Below are positions 1-7,664 of a DNA stretch of 14,989 nt, piece after piece. Below the pieces are notes generated by a model. That model searched no databases. It was not told the DNA's origin and saw only the letters and a program-made list of their open reading frames with translations. Source of the DNA: Planctomycetota bacterium. Its GTDB lineage: Bacteria > Planctomycetota > UBA1135. The stretch covers positions 1 through 14,989 of the forward strand of contig JAKVCF010000012.1 of the NCBI GenBank assembly GCA_022447335.1, written 5' to 3'. The stretch's first letter is position 1; each line of letters begins with the position of its first letter. The position numbers and the translations under genes were made by a program.

Positions 1-296
1 CGGATAGCGGCTGCGCCAAGGAAGGGAAAAAGTAGTGGCCAGAGTGAGGTCCATTCCTCCCAGCCACGCATGAGATCTTTGGAGATCAGCGCGGAAATCA
101 GGAGGGGCACGAGCAGGGCCAAGGTGGCAGCGCCCAGCCGGCTACGAAAGGTGCCGATCGCGCGGGCGTGCACTAGGCTGGCTACGATCAGCAGGCCCAT
201 GCCGATGCTCAGGCCGGCTTTCGACCACGGCATCGCTGCGCCAGCGAGGCAAAGTGCCGCGAAGCGGAAGTCGGGGACGGTGTGCTGGCGCAACAC
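1..296 (-). CDS. O-antigen ligase-like membrane protein, N-terminal part (runs off left edge)
   Basis: Reading the minus strand from a GTG at 296 gives 98 codons that stay open to the window edge. An in-frame TAA lies immediately upstream (299-297), so the start must be this GTG, the TTG next to it, or a later ATG at 233. The product is hydrophobic, with at least three likely membrane segments. It includes a stretch around residues 22-40 (AMPWSKAGLSIGMGLL) and a later ISALISKDLMRGWEEW segment. This hydrophobic, Trp-containing pattern resembles the N-terminus of the O-antigen ligase/polymerase (WaaL/Wzy-like) family, which joins or polymerises surface polysaccharide at the inner membrane. The large periplasmic loop that would confirm the family lies outside the window, so the family call is an inference. 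The gene is divergent from murJ, and another polytopic membrane protein is possible. Confidence 0.55.
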   Translation of the reverse strand, partial: MLRQHTVPDFRFAALCLAGAAMPWSKAGLSIGMGLLIVASLVHARAIGTFRSRLGAATLALLVPLLISALISKDLMRGWEEWTSLWPLLFPFLGAAAI

Positions 297-305
297 TTAT
301 GGCAG

Positions 306-311
306 ATTCTA
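306..311 (-). promoter_or_regulatory. Candidate -10 element for the O-antigen ligase-like gene
   Basis: TAGAAT on the minus strand (5 of 6 matches to TATAAT) ends nine bases before the GTG at 296. No good -35 hexamer lies 17 bases upstream. Transcription would start about three bases before the GTG, giving an almost leaderless message. There is no Shine-Dalgarno sequence here. Confidence 0.35.
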
Positions 312-320
312 GCGGGATGC

Positions 321-349
321 TTGTTCCGTTCCTTGCGTTCGATTAGAAC
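321..349 (+). promoter_or_regulatory. Candidate murJ promoter
   Basis: TTGTTC at 321-326 and TAGAAC at 344-349 are separated by 17 bases, a sigma70-like arrangement. A start point seven bases after the -10 falls at about 356, which is exactly the GTG start codon of murJ. This supports a leaderless message. No experimental support is available. Confidence 0.4.
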
Positions 350-355
350 GGGCGA

Positions 356-1945
356 GTGGCGACGAAGGAGCAGCAGACACCGATGAGCGGGCGTGGAGCC
401 CTGCGGGGGGCGCTTGTAACAGCGGTTTGGACCTTGTTTTCGCGTGTTCTTGGCTTCGCGCGCGATGCGGTAATGCTCGCTATCTTCGGTGCTTCGGCCG
501 CCACCGGAAACTTCGTGATTGCATGGATGGTTCCTAACCTGTTCCGCCGCCTCTTCGGCGAAGGTGCAGTCAGTGCTGCAGTCCAGCCTGCATTGGCGCG
601 CGCTCGAGCTGAGAAGGGCGAAGAGGGCGCCCGACAGTTGTTTGCCCGCTTCCAGGGTTTGCTGCTGGCGCTGCTTTCGGTGCTCGTCATTGGCGGCGAG
701 CTCGTGGTACTGGCCTGGCACGCCTGGCTCGTCGATGCGCCGCTTGCCGATGGAGCGAAGGCGGCTGCCGCGCGTGCAGCTGACCTTGAGGCACTGAAGC
801 TCACGGCTTGGTTACTGCCTTATGTGCTGCCAATTTGCCTTACGGCTCTTGCGTCCGCTCCACAGCAGTTGGGTGGCCGATTTAGCTTGCCGGCTCTAGC
901 TCCAGCCATTTTGAATGTGATCTGGATTAGCTGGCTACTAGTCCTTGGGCCTGGTGCCGACATCCTTTGGCTTCCTGCGGGTGTCTTGGTAGGGGGATTG
1001 GCGCAGTGGCTATTGCAATGGCCGGGTTTACGTGCGGATCATTGGCCTTTGTTGCCGCGTCGCCCAGGCCGCGACCCCGAACTGCGCCGCACAGTGCGAG
1101 ATTTCTTGCCAGTCATGCTTGGGTTGGCAGCGATTCAACTCAACCTAATGGTGGATCAAATCTTGGTGCGCGAACTGGTTTCGGAAGATGCCAACTCCTA
1201 CACCTATGCGGCCAATCGTTTACTTCAACTTCCCATGGCTCTTGTCGGGATTTCGGCAGCTACTGCAGCAATGCCGCTCTTCGCGCGATTAGCGGCCGAG
1301 GGGAGGCGAGACGAACTCGGTACACACCTTCGAAATGGTACTGAGCTTACTTTACTACTCATGATTGCAGCCGGCGGCGGACTCTTTGTTCTATCCGCAC
1401 CTGTTATTACAGTGCTATTTGAGCATGGCCGCTTTACTTCCGCTGATACTGAAGCGCTGACTCCTGTCCTACAGGCTTATCTTTGGTCGCTTCCCGCCGC
1501 TGCATTGATCGGCTTGACCGCTCGCGCTTGTCAAGCCTGTGGAAATCTGCGCGGCCCGGCCCAGGCAGCGGTTGCAGCGATTCCGATTAATCTCGGGCTC
1601 GATCTAGTCCTGTTACCCCAGATGGGAGTAGTTGGTGCTGGATACGCTACCGCGGTGGCGCTTAGTTTCCAGTTCCTATTGCTCGCCCGGATGCTACGTG
1701 CGCTCAAGTTAGGCGAGGCATTGCGATGGGCGCGACTACCTGTACTTTTGTTGCCCGGCACTGCTGCGACCAGCTCCGCATGGGCCGTCACTCAGTTACT
1801 GGGTGATCAGGTCGAAACGGCATGGGGTGTGGCACTGAGCATCGGAGCAGGTGTGCTGTCCGCTTCCATTAGTGCATACTTCTTACTACCGGACGACTTC
1901 GCCCAGCTGGCCACTATTCTGCGTCGTCGGCGTGGTGGTAGCTGA
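356..1945 (+). CDS. murJ: Lipid II flippase MurJ (MviN)
   Basis: This is a polytopic inner-membrane protein of the MOP/MviN family, which moves lipid II across the membrane for peptidoglycan synthesis. The N-terminal signature FSRVLGFARDAV and the PNLFRRLFGEGAVSAA motif are clear. So are the NRLLQLPMALVGI motif near the middle and the FEHGRFTSADT loop further on. Length is 529 aa from GTG 356, or 520 aa from ATG 383 (E. coli has 511). The conserved part begins after ATG 383, which has AAGGAG upstream at a rather long 12-base spacing. GTG 356 fits a leaderless start and was chosen on that weak ground. Two acidic positions known in E. coli MurJ (Asp39, Glu273) align with Gly and Gln here, while the arginines are kept. 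The 3' end overlaps carB, on the opposite strand, by 60 bases. Confidence 0.93.
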   Translation: MATKEQQTPMSGRGALRGALVTAVWTLFSRVLGFARDAVMLAIFGASAATGNFVIAWMVPNLFRRLFGEGAVSAAVQPALARARAEKGEEGARQLFARFQGLLLALLSVLVIGGELVVLAWHAWLVDAPLADGAKAAAARAADLEALKLTAWLLPYVLPICLTALASAPQQLGGRFSLPALAPAILNVIWISWLLVLGPGADILWLPAGVLVGGLAQWLLQWPGLRADHWPLLPRRPGRDPELRRTVRDFLPVMLGLAAIQLNLMVDQILVRELVSEDANSYTYAANRLLQLPMALVGISAATAAMPLFARLAAEGRRDELGTHLRNGTELTLLLMIAAGGGLFVLSAPVITVLFEHGRFTSADTEALTPVLQAYLWSLPAAALIGLTARACQACGNLRGPAQAAVAAIPINLGLDLVLLPQMGVVGAGYATAVALSFQFLLLARMLRALKLGEALRWARLPVLLLPGTAATSSAWAVTQLLGDQVETAWGVALSIGAGVLSASISAYFLLPDDFAQLATILRRRRGGS

Positions 1946-3406
1946 GTCTGCGAAGTAATCCTGTAGCGAGCGCACAGTGGCATGTCCCGCCTGCCGTGCC
2001 CGAATCGCTTCGACCGCAGCGCTGGCTGCCGACATCGTGGTCAGGCAGGGGATGTTCGCCTGGTACGATTCGGAACGGATCATTCCGTCGTCGTGACGCG
2101 TGATCTTGCCAAGTGGCGTATTGATGATCAGCGCGATCTCGCGACTCTTGATCAGATCAACCACGTGTGGACGCCCCTCGTGTACCTTGTTGATGCGTTC
2201 GCACGGCAGGCCGTGACGCTGCAAAACTTTGTAGGTGCCATCGGTTGCGATAAGTTCAAAGCCTAGGCTTACTAGTTGCTGTGCCACGATGGCTACCGAT
2301 CGCTTGTCGCTGTCTTTGACGGTCAGGAACACTTTCCCAGAAGTCGGTAGCACACGACCTGCGCCCTCGCTCGCTTTGGCAAAGGCCATTGCGAAGTTGT
2401 CATCGATACCCATTACCTCGCCGGTCGAGCGCATCTCTGGACCAAGATCGGCACGTGCACCCGGGAACTTGGCGAAGGGGAAAGCCGGAGCTTTCACGGC
2501 CAGGTGTTCCGGGTTTTTGACCTCGAGCACATCTAATTCATCAAGTGTGGCTCCGGCCATGATCTGTGTGGCGATGCGCGCGTATGGTACGCCGGTCGCC
2601 TTTGCTACATAAGGTACGGTTCGCGAAGCACGCGGATTGACTTCCAGGACGTAGACCACATCACCACGTACAGCGAATTGTACGTTCATGAGGCCAACTA
2701 CGCCTAGTTCAAGAGCGAGTGCGCGAGTCGACTCTTTAATCTCTTCCACGATCGAATCGGAGAGCGAGATTGGCGGGATGACACAGGTCGAATCGCCGGA
2801 GTGAATGCCAGCTTCTTCAATGTGCTCCATTACCGCTCCAATCACGACGCGTTGACCATCTGCTACGCAGTCGACATCGACTTCGACGGCATCTTCCAGG
2901 AATCGGTCAATCAGTACTGGGCGCTCGGGCGAAGCCATGACTGCTTCTCGCATGTAACGATCCAGGTCGAGTGAATCGTAGACGATTTCCATTGCACGTC
3001 CGCCAAGCACATAACTCGGACGTACCAGTACCGGATAGCCGATGCGTTCAGCAATCTCGATTGCCTGCGATTCACTGGTTGCGATGCCGTTCGGGGGTTG
3101 CCGTTGCCCCAATTTATCGAGCATCTTGGCAAAGCGACCGCGGTCTTCAGCGCGGTCAATAGCCTCGACCGGAGTGCCCAGAATGGGTACGCCCAGATCG
3201 TGTAGACCGTGTGCGAGGTTAAGCGGCGTTTGTCCGCCGTACTGCACGATCACACCGTCTGGATTTTCGCGTGCGCAGATAGCGTAGACATCTTCGAGCG
3301 TGAGGGGCTCGAAGTAGAGGCGGTCCGAGACGTCGAAGTCAGTTGAGACCGTCTCTGGGTTCGAGTTGACCATGATCGACTCGATTCCTTGATCGCGCAG
3401 CGCCAT
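1886..3406 (-). CDS. carB: Carbamoyl-phosphate synthase large chain, C-terminal part downstream of an in-frame stop
   Basis: This is the second half of CarB, which uses ATP to turn carbamate into carbamoyl phosphate for pyrimidine and arginine synthesis. From the first available ATG (3406) it reads 506 aa. Motifs in order are VNSNPETVSTDFD, DRLYFEPLTLEDV, GVIVQYGGQTPLNLA, the ATP-grasp VRPSYVLGGRAM, EVDVDCVADG, the metal-binding EVNPRASRT, and the C-terminal MGS-like allosteric domain (SGKVFLTVKD to NTPLGK). The same frame continues upstream through GGGPNRIVQG and FDYCCVHAS to the TAG at 3470-3472. A product starting at 3406 would therefore lack the conserved glycine-rich loop of this half and is probably not active alone. 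About 19 C-terminal residues, rich in Thr, are encoded antisense to the end of murJ. The frame is the same as that of the N-terminal part. Confidence 0.85.
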   Translation of the reverse strand: MALRDQGIESIMVNSNPETVSTDFDVSDRLYFEPLTLEDVYAICARENPDGVIVQYGGQTPLNLAHGLHDLGVPILGTPVEAIDRAEDRGRFAKMLDKLGQRQPPNGIATSESQAIEIAERIGYPVLVRPSYVLGGRAMEIVYDSLDLDRYMREAVMASPERPVLIDRFLEDAVEVDVDCVADGQRVVIGAVMEHIEEAGIHSGDSTCVIPPISLSDSIVEEIKESTRALALELGVVGLMNVQFAVRGDVVYVLEVNPRASRTVPYVAKATGVPYARIATQIMAGATLDELDVLEVKNPEHLAVKAPAFPFAKFPGARADLGPEMRSTGEVMGIDDNFAMAFAKASEGAGRVLPTSGKVFLTVKDSDKRSVAIVAQQLVSLGFELIATDGTYKVLQRHGLPCERINKVHEGRPHVVDLIKSREIALIINTPLGKITRHDDGMIRSESYQANIPCLTTMSAASAAVEAIRARQAGHATVRSLQDYFADSATTTPTTQNSGQLGEVVR

Positions 3407-3469
3407 TGAGGCGTGGACGCAGCAGTAGTCGAATTCAATGCCCTGGACGATACGATTGGGTCCACCGCC

Positions 3470-3472
3470 CTA
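3470..3472 (-). other. In-frame TAG stop inside carB
   Basis: The minus-strand codons read AAA GTA ATC ATC TAG GGC GGT GGA CCC, that is KVII-stop-GGGP. In E. coli CarB the matching residues are MVLGGGP, so the stop takes the place of the conserved Leu, about residue 562 of 1089. The frame upstream and downstream is identical, so this is a single nonsense codon and not a frameshift. TTG to TAG would need one base change. TAG is the ordinary terminator of lpxD and ispH in this window, so genome-wide reassignment is unlikely. Confidence 0.9.
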
Positions 3473-5155
3473 GATGATTACTTTGCGGCGTTTGGACTGC
3501 ATCGGGATTTCATCGCGCGTCCAGTGATAGGTCGAATAGAGATAAGGTGTGCGCGCTTCGAATTCGCCTGCGCAAGTGTCGACAAGTCGGAAGCCTACTG
3601 CGATGCCTAGCTCCTTGCGGTGCGCACGCACAGCAGCTTCGCTGCTATTTGTGGCTTCTGCTAGGCGCGCATCGCTGAAGCCCATCTGCTTCAGCGTGCG
3701 CATTTCATTGACGCCAAAGTCAGTGAGCACGCGACCTTCTAGGGTGGCATCGGCATGAGCCAAGCGCTCTAGGAAAGCCAGGATCCAAGTATCAATACCA
3801 GTCAGCCGGGCTACCTCTTCGACGGTGTATCGTTGCAAGAAAGCGTCGTAGACCGCAAAGATGCGGCCGGGCGCCGGGCGCGATAGTTTGTGTGCTAACT
3901 CCTCGGGAGTGAACTCACGTCTCTTGCCTGAAAATCCGACCCGACCGACTTCCAGGCCGCGGAGAGCCTTCTGAAAGCTTTCCTCGAAAGTGCGCCCGAT
4001 GGCCATGGTCTCGCCAACCGATTTCATCTGGGTGCCGAGCGTTGAATCCGAGAGGGGGAACTTCTCGAAAGCGAAGCGCGGCATTTTGGTTACTACATAG
4101 TCGATACTCGGCTCAAAACAGGCCGGCGTCTCCTTGGTGATGTCGTTTTGGATCTCATCCAGTGTGTAGCCGACTGCCAGTTTCGCGGCGAACTTGGCGA
4201 TCGGGAAGCCAGTCGCCTTTGAGGCCAACGCCGATGAGCGCGATACCCGCGGATTCATTTCGATGACGATCAATTCGCCATCGGCTGGGTTGAGTGCGAA
4301 CTGTACGTTCGAGCCACCAGTTTCGACCCCAATCTCGCGCATGATCGCAAAACTGGCATCGCGCATGTGTTGATACTCGCGGTCAGTTAGCGTTTGCGCT
4401 GGTGCGACCGTTATCGAATCACCAGTGTGTACGCCCATCGGGTCGAGGTTCTCGATTGAACAGACGATCACGCAGTTGTCTTTGCGGTCACGCATCACCT
4501 CCATCTCAAACTCCTTCCAACCGAGTAAGCTTTTTTCGATCAGAATTTCGTTGACGGGAGAGAGGCGAATGCCACGTGCGGCTATCTGTTCAAACTCTTC
4601 CTGGTTGTAGGCGATGCCGCCGCCGCTGCCACCCAGGGTGAAAGCAGGGCGAATCACGCAGGGTAGGCCAATTTTCTCTACAGCGGCCTGCGCCTCATCC
4701 ATTGAATGTGCGATCTCTGATGGCGCGCTTTTCAGGCCGATGTTGTCCATTGCCTGGCGGAACTCGTCGCGGTCTTCCGCTTTGCGGATGACGGCAGCTT
4801 CGGCGCCGATCATTTCGACTCCGTGCTTTTCCAGTACGCCCGAGTCAAAGAGTTCGAGCGCAGTGTTCAGCGCAGTCTGGCCACCGAGAGTGGGAAGAAT
4901 CACACTCGGCTTCTCCTTCTCGATGATCTTTTCGATGAACTCGACGCTGATTGGCTCTACGTAGGTCGCATCTGCCAGCTCCGGATCGGTCATGATCGTC
5001 GCCGGATTGCTGTTCACTAGGACAATCCGGTACCCCTCTTCACGCAACGCACGAATCGCTTGGGTCCCGGAATAGTCGAACTCACAGGCTTGGCCGATGA
5101 TGATCGGGCCCGAGCCAATGACGAGGATAGTCTCGATTTCAGTTCTACGCGGCAT
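3470..5155 (-). CDS. carB: Carbamoyl-phosphate synthase large chain, N-terminal part ending at a premature stop
   Basis: This is the carboxyphosphate half of CarB plus the oligomerisation domain, 561 aa from ATG 5155. The start was chosen because MPRRTEIETILVIGSGP aligns with the E. coli N-terminus; the frame stays open 42 codons further upstream but looks non-coding. Motifs include IGQACEFDYSG (20-30), VNSNPATIMTDPE (47-59), Arg129, Arg169, the GGSGGG loop (175-180), and metal-binding Glu299 and Asn301 in VIEMNPRVSRSSAL. Numbering matches E. coli exactly at these sites. The oligomerisation domain ends in MQSKRRKVII and then TAG. With the downstream part the gene would encode 1089 aa against 1073 in E. 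coli. No Shine-Dalgarno sequence is visible. The gene lies 59 bases after aroB and is probably co-transcribed. carA is not in the window. The whole 1886-5155 region may be a pseudogene. Confidence 0.88.
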   Translation of the reverse strand: MPRRTEIETILVIGSGPIIIGQACEFDYSGTQAIRALREEGYRIVLVNSNPATIMTDPELADATYVEPISVEFIEKIIEKEKPSVILPTLGGQTALNTALELFDSGVLEKHGVEMIGAEAAVIRKAEDRDEFRQAMDNIGLKSAPSEIAHSMDEAQAAVEKIGLPCVIRPAFTLGGSGGGIAYNQEEFEQIAARGIRLSPVNEILIEKSLLGWKEFEMEVMRDRKDNCVIVCSIENLDPMGVHTGDSITVAPAQTLTDREYQHMRDASFAIMREIGVETGGSNVQFALNPADGELIVIEMNPRVSRSSALASKATGFPIAKFAAKLAVGYTLDEIQNDITKETPACFEPSIDYVVTKMPRFAFEKFPLSDSTLGTQMKSVGETMAIGRTFEESFQKALRGLEVGRVGFSGKRREFTPEELAHKLSRPAPGRIFAVYDAFLQRYTVEEVARLTGIDTWILAFLERLAHADATLEGRVLTDFGVNEMRTLKQMGFSDARLAEATNSSEAAVRAHRKELGIAVGFRLVDTCAGEFEARTPYLYSTYHWTRDEIPMQSKRRKVII

Positions 5156-5214
5156 GGGGAGGACCGGCGATTTCAACGATCCTAACCGCGCGCGTGCGCA
5201 ATCGGGAGCCGTTC

Positions 5215-6294
5215 TCAGCCGAGCGTTCGCAGAATTACGTCGGCCAACTCGCCGGGCGCCCGATTGGGAAGGATTTCGCAACGACCAACTTGGCGTGGCA
5301 GAATTACGTCGACGGTCGGGCCGGCCTTCTTCTTGTCGCGCGCGATCAGCCGGGTCAATTCGCTTCGGGTGGGCAACTTGCCGGGATAGCGGGTGGGCAG
5401 CCTGCAGCGCAGCAGAAGTTTCTCTACTTGTGTGGCGTACTGGGCTCGGGCCGAGCCCATCCCGACGGCCATCTGGGTGGCGCAGAGTAGGCCTAAGCCC
5501 ACAGCTTCACCATGGGCTAGTTTGCGTGCGCCAGCAGCGGTTTCAAGTGCGTGCCCAAAGGTGTGACCTAGGTTCAGCAGCTTGCGTTGGTTTTTCTCGA
5601 GTGGATCAGTGGCAACGATCTTGACTTTGACCGCGGCTGCGCCCTTGGCGAGAGCGAGCGCTTCGGCCCCGGCGCGGCGAATCGCACGAGGGGGCGTCCG
5701 TTCGATGCGCCGCAGCAGCTCCGGGTTGGCGATCATGCCGGACTTCACCACCTCGCCTAGGCCGCACCCCCATTCACGCGCGGGTAAGGTGCCCAGGCTC
5801 GTGATATCGGCCAGCACAAAGCGCGGCTGATGGAAGGCGCCAAGTAGGTTTTTGCCTTCGGGTAGATTGATCGCGGTCTTACCACCAATGGCCGCGTCTG
5901 CCATGCCGAGCAGGGTTGTCGGTACCGCGCCCCACGCGCAGCCGCGCATCAGGGTCGAAGCGAGAAAGCCTGCGACATCAGTAGTGATCCCGCCACCGAC
6001 GCCGAGAATGAGCCCTTTTCGGTCGGCGCCCGCGCGCAGAAAACGGCCGGCGAGAGTTTCAAGCTGGGCCAGCGACTTGTTCTTTTCGCTGGCGGAAAAG
6101 AGGAAGATCCGATGTGGTATTCCGGTGCATTTCAGTGCCGCGCGTAGTGATTTGCCTATTACCGGTTCGACTTTGCGGTCGAGTAGAACCCAGACTCCGG
6201 ACGGAGTGATTTTGCGAATCAGGCCCGGTAGGCGGCGCTCGAGAATGCGCATTCCAAAGACTGGGCGCGCGAGGACGGGGTCGGAGGAGCTCAT
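5215..6294 (-). CDS. aroB: 3-Dehydroquinate synthase (AroB)
   Basis: A cytosolic NAD-dependent enzyme that converts DAHP to 3-dehydroquinate, the second step of the shikimate pathway. It is 359 aa, the usual family length. It shows the NAD-binding GGG-TD-AGF loop (100-110), PTTLL (125-129), GGKTAIN (137-143), GKNLLGAFHQP (147-157), EVVK (181-184), LNLGHTFGHALE (240-251; His244, His248) and HGEAVGLG (261-268; His261). The last two carry the metal ligands. Some positions are unusual: ITTD where most AroB proteins have VxGD, MADAAIGGKT for QVDSSVGGKT, and KSG for KYG. Other sugar-phosphate cyclases are possible, but the HTFGH and GKNxxGAFxQP motifs favour AroB. Its ATG overlaps the stop of the upstream unknown gene (ATGA), so translation is probably coupled. 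Confidence 0.9.
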   Translation of the reverse strand: MSSSDPVLARPVFGMRILERRLPGLIRKITPSGVWVLLDRKVEPVIGKSLRAALKCTGIPHRIFLFSASEKNKSLAQLETLAGRFLRAGADRKGLILGVGGGITTDVAGFLASTLMRGCAWGAVPTTLLGMADAAIGGKTAINLPEGKNLLGAFHQPRFVLADITSLGTLPAREWGCGLGEVVKSGMIANPELLRRIERTPPRAIRRAGAEALALAKGAAAVKVKIVATDPLEKNQRKLLNLGHTFGHALETAAGARKLAHGEAVGLGLLCATQMAVGMGSARAQYATQVEKLLLRCRLPTRYPGKLPTRSELTRLIARDKKKAGPTVDVILPRQVGRCEILPNRAPGELADVILRTLG

Positions 6295-7664
6295 GAGCGC
6301 GGCGCCTTTTCGCGCATGCGCTGACGTCGTGCGCGCAAGTTGGCGGCGGCGACTTCGGCTTGCTTTCGGTCGCGCAGAACCAGCCAGCCAAAGCCGACCA
6401 GCATGACCACGAAGAGGCCAATGAATCCAAGTACGATCTGACCCTCGAGAGGTGAACGTTTGAGCTCGCGCTCCCGAAAACTCGCGACAAAGAAGACCGG
6501 CACACGGCGCGGCTGATCGTCGCCGTCGGTATAGGCCCAGAACTTATGGAAGTAGGCCAGCATTTCGGTGCCAAGGCCGAGATTGTTAAGGGCATCTTTC
6601 CCAGGCGCGACGAGGCGTAGGTACTGATCTCCTAGCTCATACTTGAACAGGAAGCAGTGGCTCGAAAAGGGTAGGCGTGTGGGGTTTTCGTCGTTGGCTC
6701 GGTTCCACGCATGCACGGTGCGCCCGTAGATCCGGTAGGGAATTCCGCGTTTGAGCGAAGGGGTTTCGATGATTGTTTTGAGCTCATTGCTGTCGAACGG
6801 CTGAGCGCGTTCAAACTCGACAGTCAAGCGCTCTTCGTCGTTCTGCAGTGTCTCGACATAATTCATCAGGTGCCAGAAGCCGAAATCTTCGATAGGGCGA
6901 TCTTGATAGAAGTCGACGTCCTGCACATCAGCCAGGATGGTCAAGTCGAGTTCCTGAGCAGGTTCAGCCGGGCGCACTGATGGGCGTACTCCACGACCTA
7001 CTAGTAGAGGGGCAGTCACGCGTTCACCCTCAACGCTTCGCGTATACAGCTTGTAAAAGAAGCCGTCTAGCACAACGAAGTTGCCGCCGATACCAAACAG
7101 CTCTTCTGGTTGCTTCAGCGTTACGTACCAAAGGCGGTCGCCTTCGTCGGTCTTAGCCAACACCCAGGTTTCCTCAGGCCCATTAATGGTGCGCGTTTCG
7201 GTTTTAAGATCGAGAATCTCGCCGCGTTCGCGGAAGGGCGCGCCCCGTAGCGTTTTGGCATTCCGTTCGATGTTATCGAAGGGGAAGTGCGGCGAACCGA
7301 GTGCGTCCAGGTGGCCGGGAAGTAAGGCGCTGGCGACCTTCAGCAGCTGTGGGAAGGCATTGGGCTCAAGGATAAGGCGTTGCGTTGTCGTGTCATCTCG
7401 CACCGAATCGAACATGGAAATGTCGACCGGAGGAAATTGAATATCGCTACCGATTTGGAACTCGGTGCCGATCTCGGGGACCTTATCCGGATCCCCTTTC
7501 TTGTCGAGGCCGGCGCGCAGCCACAGGAAGATTCCGATAGCGGCAAACAAGCCCAAAGCCATGAAGGCTAAGCGCAGCCGATCTTTACCTTGGAAGGGTT
7601 GGCGACGGCGTGCGCGCTCGAGCTGATCGCGTTTACTCTGTCGCGGAGGGGTGTCCGTGCTCAT
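6291..7664 (-). CDS. Membrane-anchored protein of unknown function, two transmembrane segments
   Basis: I do not recognise this 457-aa protein. The N-terminus is a basic, Gln/Arg-rich tail (1-30), followed by a membrane segment at about 31-50 (LRLAFMALGLFAAIGIFLWL). A large soluble region of about 355 residues follows, then a second membrane segment at about 409-430 and a basic C-terminal tail rich in Arg and Ala. By the positive-inside rule both tails are cytoplasmic and the central domain is periplasmic. The domain is rich in aromatic and acidic residues, with stretches such as FFYKLYTRS and FGFWHLMNYVETL, and has no signature I can assign. The frame extends 32 codons further upstream, but ATG 7664 was chosen because it forms an ATGA overlap with the preceding amidotransferase. 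Its own stop forms an ATGA with aroB. It is therefore embedded in a tightly coupled operon. Confidence 0.85.
   Translation of the reverse strand: MSTDTPPRQSKRDQLERARRRQPFQGKDRLRLAFMALGLFAAIGIFLWLRAGLDKKGDPDKVPEIGTEFQIGSDIQFPPVDISMFDSVRDDTTTQRLILEPNAFPQLLKVASALLPGHLDALGSPHFPFDNIERNAKTLRGAPFRERGEILDLKTETRTINGPEETWVLAKTDEGDRLWYVTLKQPEELFGIGGNFVVLDGFFYKLYTRSVEGERVTAPLLVGRGVRPSVRPAEPAQELDLTILADVQDVDFYQDRPIEDFGFWHLMNYVETLQNDEERLTVEFERAQPFDSNELKTIIETPSLKRGIPYRIYGRTVHAWNRANDENPTRLPFSSHCFLFKYELGDQYLRLVAPGKDALNNLGLGTEMLAYFHKFWAYTDGDDQPRRVPVFFVASFRERELKRSPLEGQIVLGFIGLFVVMLVGFGWLVLRDRKQAEVAAANLRARRQRMREKAPRS

Noticed and set aside
343..804. Long minus-strand open frame inside murJ (also 209-721)
   Set aside because: Ser/Ala/Arg-rich low-complexity translations opposite a well-recognised gene; shadow frames of a GC-rich sequence.
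3470..3472. Genome-wide reassignment of TAG to a sense codon
   Set aside because: lpxD and ispH end in TAG at sites where the protein family ends, and carB itself ends in TAG, so TAG works as a stop here.
5156..5214. Promoter in the aroB-carB gap (TTGCGC and TAGGAT on the minus strand)
   Set aside because: The two hexamers are only about 11 bases apart and no -35 lies at 16-18 bases, so simple read-through from aroB is more likely.
5156..5281. Longer carB N-terminus starting at 5281
   Set aside because: The extra 42 residues are Arg/Ala-rich, overlap the end of aroB and have no match to CarB, whose N-terminus aligns from ATG 5155.
5097..5624. Plus-strand open frame of 175 codons over the aroB/carB junction
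   Set aside because: Arg/Ser-rich translation antisense to two recognised genes, with no domain and no ribosome binding site.
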